64,000 nt of DNA from contig JANQOQ010000008.1 in assembly GCA_028285755.1 (NCBI GenBank), forward strand, positions 124,001-188,000, read 5' to 3'. Source of the DNA: Puniceicoccaceae bacterium. Its GTDB lineage: Bacteria; Verrucomicrobiota; Verrucomicrobiia; Opitutales; JAFGAQ01. Within the stretch, counting starts at the first letter, position 1. The number at the start of each line of letters is the position of its first letter. Below, piece after piece: positions 31,627-40,322 of the stretch. Under the pieces are notes generated by a model. It ran no database searches. It had not been told where the DNA came from and worked only from the letters and a program-made list of their open reading frames with translations. Both the position numbers and the translations under genes were made by a program.

Positions 31627-32736
31627 TCAGTGTCCCTGATTATAGGTATCGATCGCAAAGTCCCGGATGATGGTTTCGTGGTCGTTCGGGTGATCGATCA
31701 GGCGTTGAAATACCTCGATGAATCCCAGCTGAATATCGATCAGCTGCTTCAGGCTGAATCGCTGCGCAGTCTGTCCCAGACGCCCTAAATACCAGGGATT
31801 TTGTCCAAAGGGGTGATATTCACTCTTCTTACTAGTGTCTTCAAAAGTATCGCTGAATTCTGACTTCGCCCGTTCAAAACCGCCCTTATCAAATTGATAG
31901 GACTTAAGGTTCAAATATTGGGAATCATGCAGGGTTCGCAGGTGGATGAGCAGCCGATTGCGGTTTTGCAGGCTGCTGAGCACTGCACGTGCGTCCTTAT
32001 GAGTGAAAAAGTGCCGCTGGATTGCCTGCAGGGTGCGCGCTTGGTTGCCACTGTAAAAGACGTCGGTGAGTTCAAAGAATTCCGCCTCGCCGAATTCGGA
32101 TACCAGCTCATTTACGCGATCATAGGTGATTTCCTTCTCTTCTTCGGAAAGCAGGTAGGTGATCACTTTTTCAAGCTCATTCATGATCATACGGTGATTG
32201 CCGTTGAGCTTTGAGATCAGTGTTGCCGCCGCTTCTTCATGGATTTGGATATCAAACTTTTTGCACTCCTGGAGGATCATCGGTAGCATGTCCTCCGTAC
32301 TCCTCGAGGCGTTGATTAGCTGTAGATGCCCGGATTTATCGAGAAACTTTGCGAAAGCCTTACGCTTGTCCAGAGGTGCCGCAGAGAGGATCAGGTAGGT
32401 GTTTGGGTCGTTGAATGTCTCCAGCACACTTTGCAGGCTGGCGAGCATTTCCTTTGTGCCTTCGGCGCGCCCCGTCTGGTTGTCCCCGAGAAAATTGATC
32501 TGGCGAAACCAGATAATGCGCTGCTCTCCGAAGAGTGACATATTTTGCGCCGCCTGCATGAAGTTTGTGCAGCACTGCTCAACCTCTGCAACATTCTGGG
32601 CGCGCCCGTCAAACGTTTCGGCTTCGACCCCCTCTCCGAATACCGCTTTTTGAGCTTCGAAGATCTCCTTCGCCGCACGATCGCTCACATATTCATCGTC
32701 ACTGGCAATGAAGATGTAGGACTCGGGCAATTTCAT
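31627..32736 (-). CDS. holA: DNA polymerase III delta subunit
   Basis: Clamp-loader subunit that opens the beta clamp. The 369-residue length and the HolA pattern are visible: an N-terminal region with YIFIASDDEYVSDRAAKEIF, the central segment around LILSAAPLDKRKAFAKFLDKSGHL, and the alpha-helical collar ending in LIDHPNDHETIIRDFAI. The P-loop is degenerate, as in other delta subunits. It lies 9 bases after cinA on the same strand and is likely co-transcribed with it. Confidence 0.85.
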   Translation of the reverse strand: MKLPESYIFIASDDEYVSDRAAKEIFEAQKAVFGEGVEAETFDGRAQNVAEVEQCCTNFMQAAQNMSLFGEQRIIWFRQINFLGDNQTGRAEGTKEMLASLQSVLETFNDPNTYLILSAAPLDKRKAFAKFLDKSGHLQLINASRSTEDMLPMILQECKKFDIQIHEEAAATLISKLNGNHRMIMNELEKVITYLLSEEEKEITYDRVNELVSEFGEAEFFELTDVFYSGNQARTLQAIQRHFFTHKDARAVLSSLQNRNRLLIHLRTLHDSQYLNLKSYQFDKGGFERAKSEFSDTFEDTSKKSEYHPFGQNPWYLGRLGQTAQRFSLKQLIDIQLGFIEVFQRLIDHPNDHETIIRDFAIDTYNQGH

Positions 32737-32745
32737 AATATAAGG

Positions 32746-34014
32746 CTAACTGTGGTGCTTCAGGTGTTGAGTCTTATATTTTTTAAATTTTCGGCGCACC
32801 ATGTCCAGCGCGTAAGTTTTAAATCGATGTCTGAGTAGTTGGCGATCCCCTGGTAATACGATGCGGCGCGACCAAACACCGGCAGGCGAATGAAAGCCCA
32901 GGTAAACGGTGCCCACGGGATCTTTGTCATTCCCTCCGGTGGGTCCTGCATAACCGGTGGTGCTGATTGCAAAATCCGTGCCGAGGCGCTCCGCAACTCC
33001 GGTCGCCATCGTTACGGCAGTTTCCGCGCTGACTTCCCCATGCTGCTCAATAATACTCTCGGGTACATCCACGAAATGGATTTTGGCCTCATTGGAGTAG
33101 CAGACTACTCCTCCCTGAAAAACTTTTGAGGCTCCGGGGGTCTTGGTCAGGGCGGCGGCGACCATGCCACCGGTTGCGGATTCTGCACAGGAGATGGTAA
33201 AATCATAGTTCCCGAGTTCCTCGATGATCATTTTTTCGATCTCAGGCTCCCCAAACCCAACAAATTCTTCTCCCAGCTCCGCAGCCACCTCGTTCGCCAC
33301 ATTCTGGATACGCGCCAACTCTACGAGGTCGCCCGGTGAGGAGAGCCGCACATCTGCATACCCGGAATGTACGCAGTAGGAGGCATAGATGCCCGGGTGT
33401 TTTTCAAGCACGGGATCAACGAGTGTCTCCAGGGCAGACTCACCAATGCCGCAGGTGCGGATATTGATAAACGGGATGGTATGCTCAATATGGCCCGACT
33501 TGATCAACTTCGGGATCAGGATATCCTCGACGATCGGTTTCAGTTCGCGGGGTGGTCCGGGTAGCACAGCCAGGATTTTGCCGTCGCGCTCAAAATAGAT
33601 GCCGGGGGCGGTCCCATTGGCATTGTGCAGAATCTCTGAACCCTTAAAGAGATAGCACTGCTTCATGTTGTTGGTCGTCACATTGCGGCCGAGTTTTCGA
33701 AAGCGTGCCTCTATATCGATGCGCACCTCATCCCTGTATTCGAGCGATACACCCAGAAACTCCGCGATGGACTCTCGCGTCAAATCGTCCGCCGTAGGTC
33801 CCAGGCCACCCGTAGTGATTACCAGGTCCGCTTTTTTCCACGCGATGGCCAGGGCGTCTGCAATTTCCGTATGCGAATCGCGAATGACCTGCCCACGTTT
33901 GACAGTGATGCCATATTCTGAAAAAGTTTGTCCTAAATAATCCAGATGAGTATTTGGGCGAATGCCCAGCAGCAGCTCATCTCCGACATTGATGATTTCA
34001 ATATTTTTAATCAC
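32746..34014 (-). CDS. cinA: CinA-like competence/damage-inducible protein
   Basis: A two-domain protein. The N-terminal molybdopterin-binding-like domain (about 1-170; NVGDELLLGIRPNTH, TTGGLGPTADDLTRE) corresponds to the COG1058 domain with ADP-ribose or NMN-related pyrophosphatase activity in some members. The C-terminal CinA domain (about 260-415; SCAESATGGMVAAALT, STTGYAGPTGGNDKDPVGTVY) corresponds to NMN deamidase (PncC). Total length is 422. It probably recycles pyridine nucleotides. The start at 34014 is GTG. The gene is divergent from uvrC across about 50 bases. Confidence 0.92.
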   Translation of the reverse strand: MIKNIEIINVGDELLLGIRPNTHLDYLGQTFSEYGITVKRGQVIRDSHTEIADALAIAWKKADLVITTGGLGPTADDLTRESIAEFLGVSLEYRDEVRIDIEARFRKLGRNVTTNNMKQCYLFKGSEILHNANGTAPGIYFERDGKILAVLPGPPRELKPIVEDILIPKLIKSGHIEHTIPFINIRTCGIGESALETLVDPVLEKHPGIYASYCVHSGYADVRLSSPGDLVELARIQNVANEVAAELGEEFVGFGEPEIEKMIIEELGNYDFTISCAESATGGMVAAALTKTPGASKVFQGGVVCYSNEAKIHFVDVPESIIEQHGEVSAETAVTMATGVAERLGTDFAISTTGYAGPTGGNDKDPVGTVYLGFHSPAGVWSRRIVLPGDRQLLRHRFKTYALDMVRRKFKKYKTQHLKHHS

Positions 34015-34066
34015 AATCGATTTGTCTGATAGTTAGTATTAGAATAAGAAATGCGACTTTTTGCGG

Positions 34067-35581
34067 ATGTCCAACGAAGTTTCCAGTAAAATTAAATCTC
34101 AGGTGCGTGCATTGCCTCATAAGCCGGGGGTTTACCTGATGAAAGATCGTTTGGGCAACGTGATTTATGTGGGTAAAGCGAAAGATTTAAAAAAACGCGT
34201 TTCCACCTATTTTCAACCCTCGCGCAAAAATATGATCGCACAGCCCAAGGTGCGATCGATGATCCCCCTGATCACCCATTTTGAGACTATCGAGGTAAAA
34301 TCAGAGGCCGAGGCACTGCTGCTCGAGGGTAAGCTGCTTAAGGAGTATAAACCGAAATACAATACCGACTTCGTAGACAATAAGCAGTTTCTCCTCGTGA
34401 AAGTGGATGTGCAAAACCCTTTGCCGCGATTTCGCCTGGTGCGCAACCGCAACGATCAGCAGTCCCAATACTACGGGCCGTTTGCCCGTGCGGGTATGCT
34501 CAAGAAGACGCTTCGCGAAATGCGTAGTGAGTATGGTATATTGCTCGCGGATGCGCGACCGGAGGAAATCGAGCCGGGCAGGTATCGGCTTTACGATGAC
34601 ATGCGGCGCGAGATCTATGGGCATGAGAATACCGTCACCGTTGAAAGTTATGCGGAGCGTGTGAAGCAGGGCTGCGAATTTCTGGAGGGCAAGTCCCGCG
34701 AATACCTAAAAGAGCTCGAAGAGCAGATGCAGGAGAAGGCCGCAGAGCACCGCTTTGAGGAGGCTGCGGAGTTGCGGGACTTGGTCAAGGCGATGCGATT
34801 GACCCTGGAGCGTACGAAGAAGTTTTCAACCACAGTGAATTTGAAAATGTCACCCGAAGGCGTCTTGGAGCGGCTAAAGGAGGCCCTTAGTCTCGACACG
34901 CTACCGAATACTGTGGAGTGCTTTGATATTTCGCATACGGGCGGTTCCTTTGTAGTGGCTTCGATGGTCAGCTTCAAGGGAGGCAAGCCGAGCCGTGGCG
35001 ACTACCGGCGCTTTCGCATTAAGGGCTTCGTGGGTAATGACGACTTTCGCTCAATGGAGGAGGTTGTGGGCCGCCGTTATCAACGGCTGCACGATGAGGG
35101 TAAGGCATTTCCCGATTTGCTTGTGGTGGATGGAGGTAAGGGGCAGGTGACTGCCGCGCTCCGGGCTTTCCTGATACTCGATATTGAGCCGCCGCCCATG
35201 ATCGGCCTCGCAAAGAAGCTGGAGACGATCATCTTTCCGGATAATCGCCCACCGCTCAACCTGCCGCACGACGACCCTGCACTCTTCCTGCTACAGCGCA
35301 TTCGCGATGAGGCACACCGCTTTGCGAATACTTTCAATGCGGAGCTGCGCAGCAAAAAAATTCGTGAAACTATCCTGATGGATTTTCAGGGCCTGGGAAA
35401 AGTGCGCCGCACTGCCCTCATGGATAAATTCAAATCCCTCGACCGCCTCAAAAAAGCCTCCATCGAAGAGCTCCAGACTGTCGAAGGCATCGGCCGCAAA
35501 CTGGCCACCCAGCTCAAAGAGTTTTTAGAGAGTTCGGGTAATTCATCTAAACACCAAAAACCCAGCGCTCAAGATCATTAG
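34067..35581 (+). CDS. uvrC: UvrABC excinuclease subunit C, short form
   Basis: Nicks DNA on both sides of a lesion in nucleotide excision repair. Seen in order: GIY-YIG nuclease (GVYLMKD at 21, YVGKAKD at 34), UVR motif that binds UvrB (about 209-245), RNase H-like nuclease with D287 (CFDISH), D355 (VVDGGKGQ) and H417, then tandem helix-hairpin-helix (about 441-490). At 504 residues it is about 100 shorter than E. coli UvrC. The cysteine cluster usually found after the GIY-YIG domain is replaced by a cysteine-free stretch near 150-190. The linker between UVR and the RNase H domain is only about 40 residues. ATG 34067 is chosen over TTG 34061. Confidence 0.93.
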   Translation: MSNEVSSKIKSQVRALPHKPGVYLMKDRLGNVIYVGKAKDLKKRVSTYFQPSRKNMIAQPKVRSMIPLITHFETIEVKSEAEALLLEGKLLKEYKPKYNTDFVDNKQFLLVKVDVQNPLPRFRLVRNRNDQQSQYYGPFARAGMLKKTLREMRSEYGILLADARPEEIEPGRYRLYDDMRREIYGHENTVTVESYAERVKQGCEFLEGKSREYLKELEEQMQEKAAEHRFEEAAELRDLVKAMRLTLERTKKFSTTVNLKMSPEGVLERLKEALSLDTLPNTVECFDISHTGGSFVVASMVSFKGGKPSRGDYRRFRIKGFVGNDDFRSMEEVVGRRYQRLHDEGKAFPDLLVVDGGKGQVTAALRAFLILDIEPPPMIGLAKKLETIIFPDNRPPLNLPHDDPALFLLQRIRDEAHRFANTFNAELRSKKIRETILMDFQGLGKVRRTALMDKFKSLDRLKKASIEELQTVEGIGRKLATQLKEFLESSGNSSKHQKPSAQDH

Positions 35582-35733
35582 GTAGCTGCTGAGGAAGTTT
35601 AGGATGGGTTATTACGAGGTTTCCGTATTTTTGGAAATTCGCTAATGATTTCAATCACTGTTGAGGTCACATAAGCGCTTGGTAACAAACTTATTTACAA
35701 TAAATAGTTAATTTTATTTGATGATAGGTTAAT

Positions 35734-35749
35734 AATTAATCGATTAATT
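35734..35749. promoter_or_regulatory. Perfect 16-base palindrome before a GT2 gene
   Basis: AATTAATCGATTAATT is a perfect palindrome ending 5 bases before the ATG at 35755. It sits in an AT-rich 173-base gap and covers the place where a ribosome binding site would be, so it could be an operator or block ribosome access. It is not a terminator. Confidence 0.5.
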
Positions 35750-35754
35750 CCAGC

Positions 35755-36630
35755 ATGTCCCACCCCAGAATTTCGATTGTTAATCTGTCCTTAAATCAGC
35801 GGCAGTATCTTGAGAAGACGATGCGCTCCGTGTTGGATCAGGAATACCCTAATCTGGAGTACATCATCATTGATGGGGGTAGCACCGATGGGAGTGTCGA
35901 TATCATTAAGAAGTATGCGGATCAGTTGCACTATTGGGTATCTGAGCCCGACAATGGGTTGAGCCACGCGATCAATAAGGGCTTCGCCCAGGCCAGCGGT
36001 GAGATTATGATGTGGATCAATAGTGATGATCTGTTGTTGCCAGGGTCTCTCTTTAAAATAGCCGAGATTTTTAGCCAAAATCCCGATGTAGAGTGGATCG
36101 TGGGCAAAAGCTGTTATGAGGAGGTGAGCAGCGGGAATGTTTACGTGCGCGACCTCAATTTTGATCGTTATGATTATTTGTATTCTGTAGGTAAGTTTAT
36201 CCATGTTCCGCTCGAATCAACCGCCTGGCGACGCGACCTCTGGGAGCGTGCCGGGGGCTATATGGATGAGAATTTGCCTGATTTCATGGATTCAGATCTC
36301 TGGGCACGGTTCTGGGGGCTGACGGAATCCTGGAATTTACCTTTCCCTTTGGGAGTATTTAGATTGCATGGGGATAATCGCTCAGTCATGCATATTGATC
36401 GCTGGCGTGCGGTCTTACAGCAAAGCAGGACGACTATATTGAGCCATCTGTCGAATGGACAATGGATAGCCCTCTATTTAATCAAGAGACACAAGCGTCT
36501 ATTTCACTGGTTAGCGCGATTATCCAGTAGGCATCGATACAAGCAGTGGATTAAGCACCTTGCAGAAATTACGCGCCCTGTACATTACCGGGTGCTACGT
36601 GTGGAAGGCTTAAACCCGAAATACGAGTAG
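35755..36630 (+). CDS. Glycosyltransferase family 2
   Basis: GT-A fold transferase of 291 residues with the N-terminal SIVNLSLNQRQYLEKTMRSV and the nucleotide-binding GGSTDGSVDI. The metal-binding DxD-type motif is NSDD, in MMWINSDDLLLPG. The acceptor-binding half includes FMDSDLWARFWGL. No membrane segments are visible. It probably adds a sugar to a surface glycan. It stands alone after an AT-rich gap and overlaps the convergent LysE gene by 21 bases. Confidence 0.85.
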   Translation: MSHPRISIVNLSLNQRQYLEKTMRSVLDQEYPNLEYIIIDGGSTDGSVDIIKKYADQLHYWVSEPDNGLSHAINKGFAQASGEIMMWINSDDLLLPGSLFKIAEIFSQNPDVEWIVGKSCYEEVSSGNVYVRDLNFDRYDYLYSVGKFIHVPLESTAWRRDLWERAGGYMDENLPDFMDSDLWARFWGLTESWNLPFPLGVFRLHGDNRSVMHIDRWRAVLQQSRTTILSHLSNGQWIALYLIKRHKRLFHWLARLSSRHRYKQWIKHLAEITRPVHYRVLRVEGLNPKYE

Positions 36631-37227
36631 CCCGGCACTTGCGATAAGCAATAATCCGCTGAGGAGATTCATGATGCGTAGGGTCCTTGGGTTGTGGATG
36701 AGCAGGCGTGTTTGGCTGGCAGCGAAAGAGTAAGCTAGCATCGCAGCGGTCAACAGCAGGGTGATCATACCGACTACGATGACGAGTCGGGATACAGTGA
36801 GATTGTCCATATCCAGATAAGCGGGAAAAATGCCCGCATAGAAGCCAATTGCCTTGGGATTGCTCATGGTGACGCCAAACCCCGCGAGGAAGTCCGCCCA
36901 GCGAGAGCGGCTCTCGGCCTTTTGGATCTCGTCGATTTCCGGTTTTGCAAGGATCATCTGAATACCGAGCCATAAAAGATAGCCCGCTGCCAGCACCTTC
37001 ACGACTAGAAACATACCTCCCAGGGTCTCTGCCAGGGCAGCCATGCCCAGCAGGGAGATCACGATAAATACATAGTCCCCACTCACGATACCCGCTGTGG
37101 TAAACACTCCACTGCGAAATCCACCCGCCATGGATCGTGCGACGATGACAAATACTCCCGGTCCGGGAGTAAATGCGAGCAGCACGATCAATCCGAATAA
37201 TACCCAAAGTGAAGAATATTCCATCAT
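36610..37227 (-). CDS. LysE/RhtB-family exporter
   Basis: A 205-residue inner-membrane protein with six hydrophobic segments, typical of LysE/RhtB amino-acid or metabolite exporters. The N-terminal signature FTPGPGVFVIVARSMAGGFRSG and the central GFGVTMSNPKAIGFYAGIFP motif are clear. Substrate cannot be told. It is convergent with the GT2 gene, with a short 3' overlap. A longer ORF in another frame over the same bases is a shadow. Confidence 0.9.
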   Translation of the reverse strand: MMEYSSLWVLFGLIVLLAFTPGPGVFVIVARSMAGGFRSGVFTTAGIVSGDYVFIVISLLGMAALAETLGGMFLVVKVLAAGYLLWLGIQMILAKPEIDEIQKAESRSRWADFLAGFGVTMSNPKAIGFYAGIFPAYLDMDNLTVSRLVIVVGMITLLLTAAMLAYSFAASQTRLLIHNPRTLRIMNLLSGLLLIASAGLLVFRV

Positions 37228-37311
37228 CCCTGACTAATGGAGCGTTAAAATAGGGCAAGGGGATTTCAAAGGTTGCGTATTGAATCATCGCCCATTTAAC
37301 ATGCAGCTCTT

Positions 37312-38187
37312 ATGAATAGCATGACGGGATATGGGCGAAGCTCAATGGCATGTGGTGTACAAACCCTTGTGGTTGAACTGGTATCGGTAAACCGCAAAAA
37401 CCTGGAGGTATTTGTCAATGGACCAAAGGACTGGTTCCCCCTGGAGCGGCTCGTCATGGAACAGGCGAAGGCACGATTCCAGCGCGGGCGTATCAATGTG
37501 GCCCTGAAACTGGAGTCATCCACTACCGCTGAAGAAAATGCACTCGCTGACCCGGATGCAATCGCGATGAAGCTCGGCTCTTTCCGAAAGATATGCGAAG
37601 CCTCAGGTATTCCCTATGAGCCTGACCAGGAGTTACTTACGAATCTCATTCGCTTGAACGCACTCGATAGCACAGCCCCGCCCTGGGAGACGGTTGAAAC
37701 TGAGGTGACCGAAGCCATTGGCAAGGCGTTTGATGATTTTGCAAAAATGCGTGCCCAGGAAGGCGAAGCTTTGTATGCGGATTTAATTCAACGCCTCGAT
37801 GAGATCGAGGGTCTGACCACGCAGATACAGGCAAAGGCGCCGGAAGTAGGCCCAGCCTACAAGGAGCAACTTCTTGAGCGTCTGAAAAACGCGGAGCTGG
37901 AGCTTGATCCTTCCGATGAGCGCATTCTCAAGGAGATATCGCTTTTTGTGGATCGGTCGGATATCAGCGAGGAGTTGACCCGACTGAGCAGCCACTTTGT
38001 ACAACTGCGTGAGACCATGAGTAAGGCGGGAGCGATTGGCCGCAAGATCGACTTTATTCTGCAGGAAATGTTTCGCGAATTTAATACGATCGGCAGCAAA
38101 GCAAACCATATCGATATCTCCCAGGTGGTAATCACTGCGAAAAACGAGCTGGAGCGGTTCCGCGAGCAAGCCCAAAACATAGAATGA
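37312..38187 (+). CDS. YicC-family endoribonuclease-like protein
   Basis: A 291-residue member of the YicC/YloC family, beginning with the invariant MNSMTGYGRSS and ending FNTIGSKANHIDISQVVITAKNELERFREQAQNIE. Some members are endoribonucleases that act on small RNAs. The conserved C-terminal half is coiled-coil-rich. The next gene overlaps its stop by 4 bases, suggesting coupled translation. Confidence 0.9.
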   Translation: MNSMTGYGRSSMACGVQTLVVELVSVNRKNLEVFVNGPKDWFPLERLVMEQAKARFQRGRINVALKLESSTTAEENALADPDAIAMKLGSFRKICEASGIPYEPDQELLTNLIRLNALDSTAPPWETVETEVTEAIGKAFDDFAKMRAQEGEALYADLIQRLDEIEGLTTQIQAKAPEVGPAYKEQLLERLKNAELELDPSDERILKEISLFVDRSDISEELTRLSSHFVQLRETMSKAGAIGRKIDFILQEMFREFNTIGSKANHIDISQVVITAKNELERFREQAQNIE

Positions 38188-38681
38188 GGGTGGGATTAAT
38201 AAAAATTATTTCCGGTGGACAGACTGGCGTTGACCAGGGTGCCCTGCAGGCAGCGCTCGATCACGAATTTCCCTGCGGCGGGTATTGCCCAAAAGGGCGG
38301 ATCTGCGAGAACGGGACGATTCCGGAGCACTTTCCCCTCACAGAGCTCGATAGTATCTCCTATGAGCAGCGCACACGTAAAAACGTGGAAGTTTCGGATG
38401 CTACCCTGATACTGCATGATGGCAAAGTGGCCGGTGGCACGCGGCTTACCCAGGTCTATGCAGAAGCGCTCAATAAGCCCTGCTTTGCGCTGAATTTATC
38501 CAAGTTTGATCTGATCGAGGCCGTTCCGGTTGCCAAACGGTTTATCCAGAGCCGGGAAATTAAAATCCTGAATATCGCGGGACCCCGAGCGAGTGAATGG
38601 TCTCAGGCCTATCCAAGCAGCTACGATCTGGTATCGGTGCTAGTTGCGCCTATGAAAAACGGCGATGCATCTCCTTCGTAG
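38184..38681 (+). CDS. Putative molybdenum carrier-like (SLOG/YpsA-type) protein
   Basis: A 165-residue protein of the family annotated as putative molybdenum carrier (related to YpsA in the SLOG superfamily). It carries the nucleotide-binding signature ISGGQTGVDQGALQAAL and the second conserved segment PKGRICENGTIPEHFPL, plus TLILHDGKVAGGT. SLOG proteins bind nucleotides or nucleotide-derived ligands; the true ligand is unknown. It is translationally coupled to the YicC gene. Its 3' end overlaps the convergent amidase gene by 32 bases. Confidence 0.8.
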   Translation: MRVGLIKIISGGQTGVDQGALQAALDHEFPCGGYCPKGRICENGTIPEHFPLTELDSISYEQRTRKNVEVSDATLILHDGKVAGGTRLTQVYAEALNKPCFALNLSKFDLIEAVPVAKRFIQSREIKILNIAGPRASEWSQAYPSSYDLVSVLVAPMKNGDASPS

Positions 38682-39354
38682 GGAAATACCGTCCGGGGCA
38701 TAGCGTTGCGTTGATTTCCTTGTGTACCTTAAACTGGTATTTACCGCGTAGTACGTCGTTGCCGAGATATTCGGTGAGTTGGATAAAGGAGTTGATTTGC
38801 TTCGTCGTAGGTCGTGTTTTTTCGAAATTTCCCACTAGGCAGATGCCGATACCGTGATTGTTATACTCCCACTTACTTACATGGCCACCATGCAGCTGTT
38901 TGGTCCAACGAGGACCGATTTGGATCTCCCCATCCCCGGCTCCATTGCCGTTACCGATGACAAAGTGATAAGCGAGCCCGTTTTCCATGCCATGGCGCCG
39001 GTCCACTTTATCAAAGCTCGTGGCACTGCCCACACTCGTTGCGCTGTGGTGCGCGACGATGTATTTCCACTTGCTGCGGTTGATGCGGATGCGATTACTG
39101 CTGCGGATGGTGCTGGAAATAGCACTGGTGCTATCCGGGATGATCAGCTTTTGGTTGACGTAGATCATGTCCGATTTCAGCGCATTTCGCCGTTTGATAG
39201 CAGCCACAGTTGTGCTGTAGCGGTTTGCAATTTTAGTCAAATTATCGCCCTTGCGCACGGTGTAGGTGCGTTCAGCCGCGCTTACAGGCAAGGCACTTGC
39301 GAGAAAAAGCCCTGCACACGAATACAAAAAACGCCGGCGATCCAAACTATTCAT
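38650..39354 (-). CDS. LysM N-acetylmuramoyl-L-alanine amidase with Tat-like signal
   Basis: Exported peptidoglycan amidase of the Amidase_2/PGRP type. The start ATG 39354 gives MNSLDRRRFLYSCAGLFLASAL, a twin-arginine-like signal with a cysteine that could be lipidated. A single LysM domain (about 30-75) binds glycan. The amidase domain contains VAHHS, AYHFVIGNG, GGHVSKWEYNNHGIGI and the C-terminal HKEINATLCPGRYFP. H and C of these motifs are the expected zinc ligands. It overlaps the SLOG-family gene at the 3' end. The ORF extends upstream to 39402, but the signal sequence favours the later ATG. Confidence 0.85.
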   Translation of the reverse strand: MNSLDRRRFLYSCAGLFLASALPVSAAERTYTVRKGDNLTKIANRYSTTVAAIKRRNALKSDMIYVNQKLIIPDSTSAISSTIRSSNRIRINRSKWKYIVAHHSATSVGSATSFDKVDRRHGMENGLAYHFVIGNGNGAGDGEIQIGPRWTKQLHGGHVSKWEYNNHGIGICLVGNFEKTRPTTKQINSFIQLTEYLGNDVLRGKYQFKVHKEINATLCPGRYFPTKEMHRRFS

Positions 39355-39500
39355 CCAAAATAAAGTAATGGGAGTATAGATAAATTTCTTCGAGAAATAC
39401 AAGCTTGGACGTATGGACTCTCCGAATAATTCGGTATTGTCAAAGCCGGTTATTCTTGGGCGATGCTGTATTAACGTCTGTGATAATCACTTACCGTGGA

Positions 39501-39528
39501 TTGACCTGTAACGGAGCATTCCTATTGT
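39501..39528 (+). promoter_or_regulatory. Candidate promoter of sodA
   Basis: TTGACC (39501-39506) and TATTGT (39523-39528) are separated by 16 bases and lie 46 bases before the sodA ATG. The match is partial. Confidence 0.35.
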
Positions 39529-39573
39529 TACTTCTATAAAACCATACCATTACTAACTTAAATTATTCAAATT

Positions 39574-40194
39574 ATGGCATACACCTTACCTGAACTCGGT
39601 TACAGTTATGATGCATTGGAGCCGCACTTTGACGCGCGCACCATGGAGATCCACCACTCCAAGCACCACAACACTTACATCACGAAGTTGAATGGCGCTT
39701 TGGGAGACGACTCCTCCAAGAGCATTGAAGACCTGATCAGCGATCTTTCAGCGGTTCCTGAGGGGATTCGCACTGCCGTGCGCAACAATGGCGGCGGACA
39801 TGCAAACCACAGCTTTTTCTGGACCATCCTTTCCGGCAATGGCGGGGGAGCTCCCGCAGGCTCATTGGCAGCTGCCATTGATGCTGAACTGGGTGGATTC
39901 GCCGCTTTCAAGGACGCTTTCGCGGCAGCGGGCGCAAACCGCTTCGGCAGCGGCTGGGCATGGCTCGTTGTAAAAGCGGACGGTAGTCTCGCAGTGACTT
40001 CTACGCCCAACCAGGACAGCCCGCTCATGAAGGGAGTGGCGGATGTCGAGGGCACTCCGGTGATCGGCCTGGATGTGTGGGAACATGCATACTACCTGAA
40101 CTACCAGAATCGTCGCCCGGACTACATCGGCGCATTCTGGAACGTGGTCGACTGGAACGCCGCGGAGGCAAACTACACAGCTGCTAAAGCCTAA
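39574..40194 (+). CDS. sodA: Superoxide dismutase, Mn-type
   Basis: Detoxifies superoxide in the cytoplasm. Metal ligands are H27, H79 ([11 protein letters not shown]), D167 and H171 ([13 protein letters not shown]). The glycine-rich HANHS context and Q147 in TPNQDSP fit the manganese type better than the iron type. Length 206. A strong rho-independent terminator follows the stop, so it is monocistronic. Confidence 0.95.
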   Translation: MAYTLPELGYSYDALEPHFDARTMEIHHSKHHNTYITKLNGALGDDSSKSIEDLISDLSAVPEGIRTAVRNNGGGHANHSFFWTILSGNGGGAPAGSLAAAIDAELGGFAAFKDAFAAAGANRFGSGWAWLVVKADGSLAVTSTPNQDSPLMKGVADVEGTPVIGLDVWEHAYYLNYQNRRPDYIGAFWNVVDWNAAEANYTAAKA

Positions 40195-40222
40195 GGAGAG
40201 TTAGACAGCCAATTTACTGGGA

Positions 40223-40253
40223 GCCGTTCGGAGATTGCCCGAGCGGCTTTTTT
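40223..40253 (+). terminator. Rho-independent terminator of sodA
   Basis: A 9-base-pair GC-rich stem (GCCGTTCGG and CCGAGCGGC, one G-T pair) with a 7-base loop is followed by six T. It lies 28 bases after the sodA stop. Confidence 0.88.
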
Positions 40254-40275
40254 GTAACCAGCCTACAAATAATCA

Positions 40276-40304
40276 TTGACTGATTTATCCTTTATAAGTA
40301 TACA
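40276..40304 (+). promoter_or_regulatory. Candidate sigma70 promoter for the GyrI-like gene
   Basis: TTGACT (40276-40281) and TATACA (40299-40304) are 17 bases apart, directly before ATG 40323 (18 bases between the -10 and the start). TATACA is followed by an inverted TGTACA, which may be a binding site. Confidence 0.55.
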
Positions 40305-40322
40305 AATGTACACATTTTAATT

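Noticed and set aside
34051-34066. Alternative start codons for uvrC (ATG 34051, TTG 34061)
   Set aside because: ATG 34051 is out of frame; TTG 34061 adds two residues only. ATG 34067 is the simplest start.
36569-37288. 239-residue ORF overlapping the LysE gene
   Set aside because: Same strand in a different frame. The LysE frame shows family motifs and membrane segments, while this one does not.
39422-39434. CCGAATAATTCGG inverted repeat before sodA
   Set aside because: Five-base arms only; no link to a promoter or known regulator can be supported.
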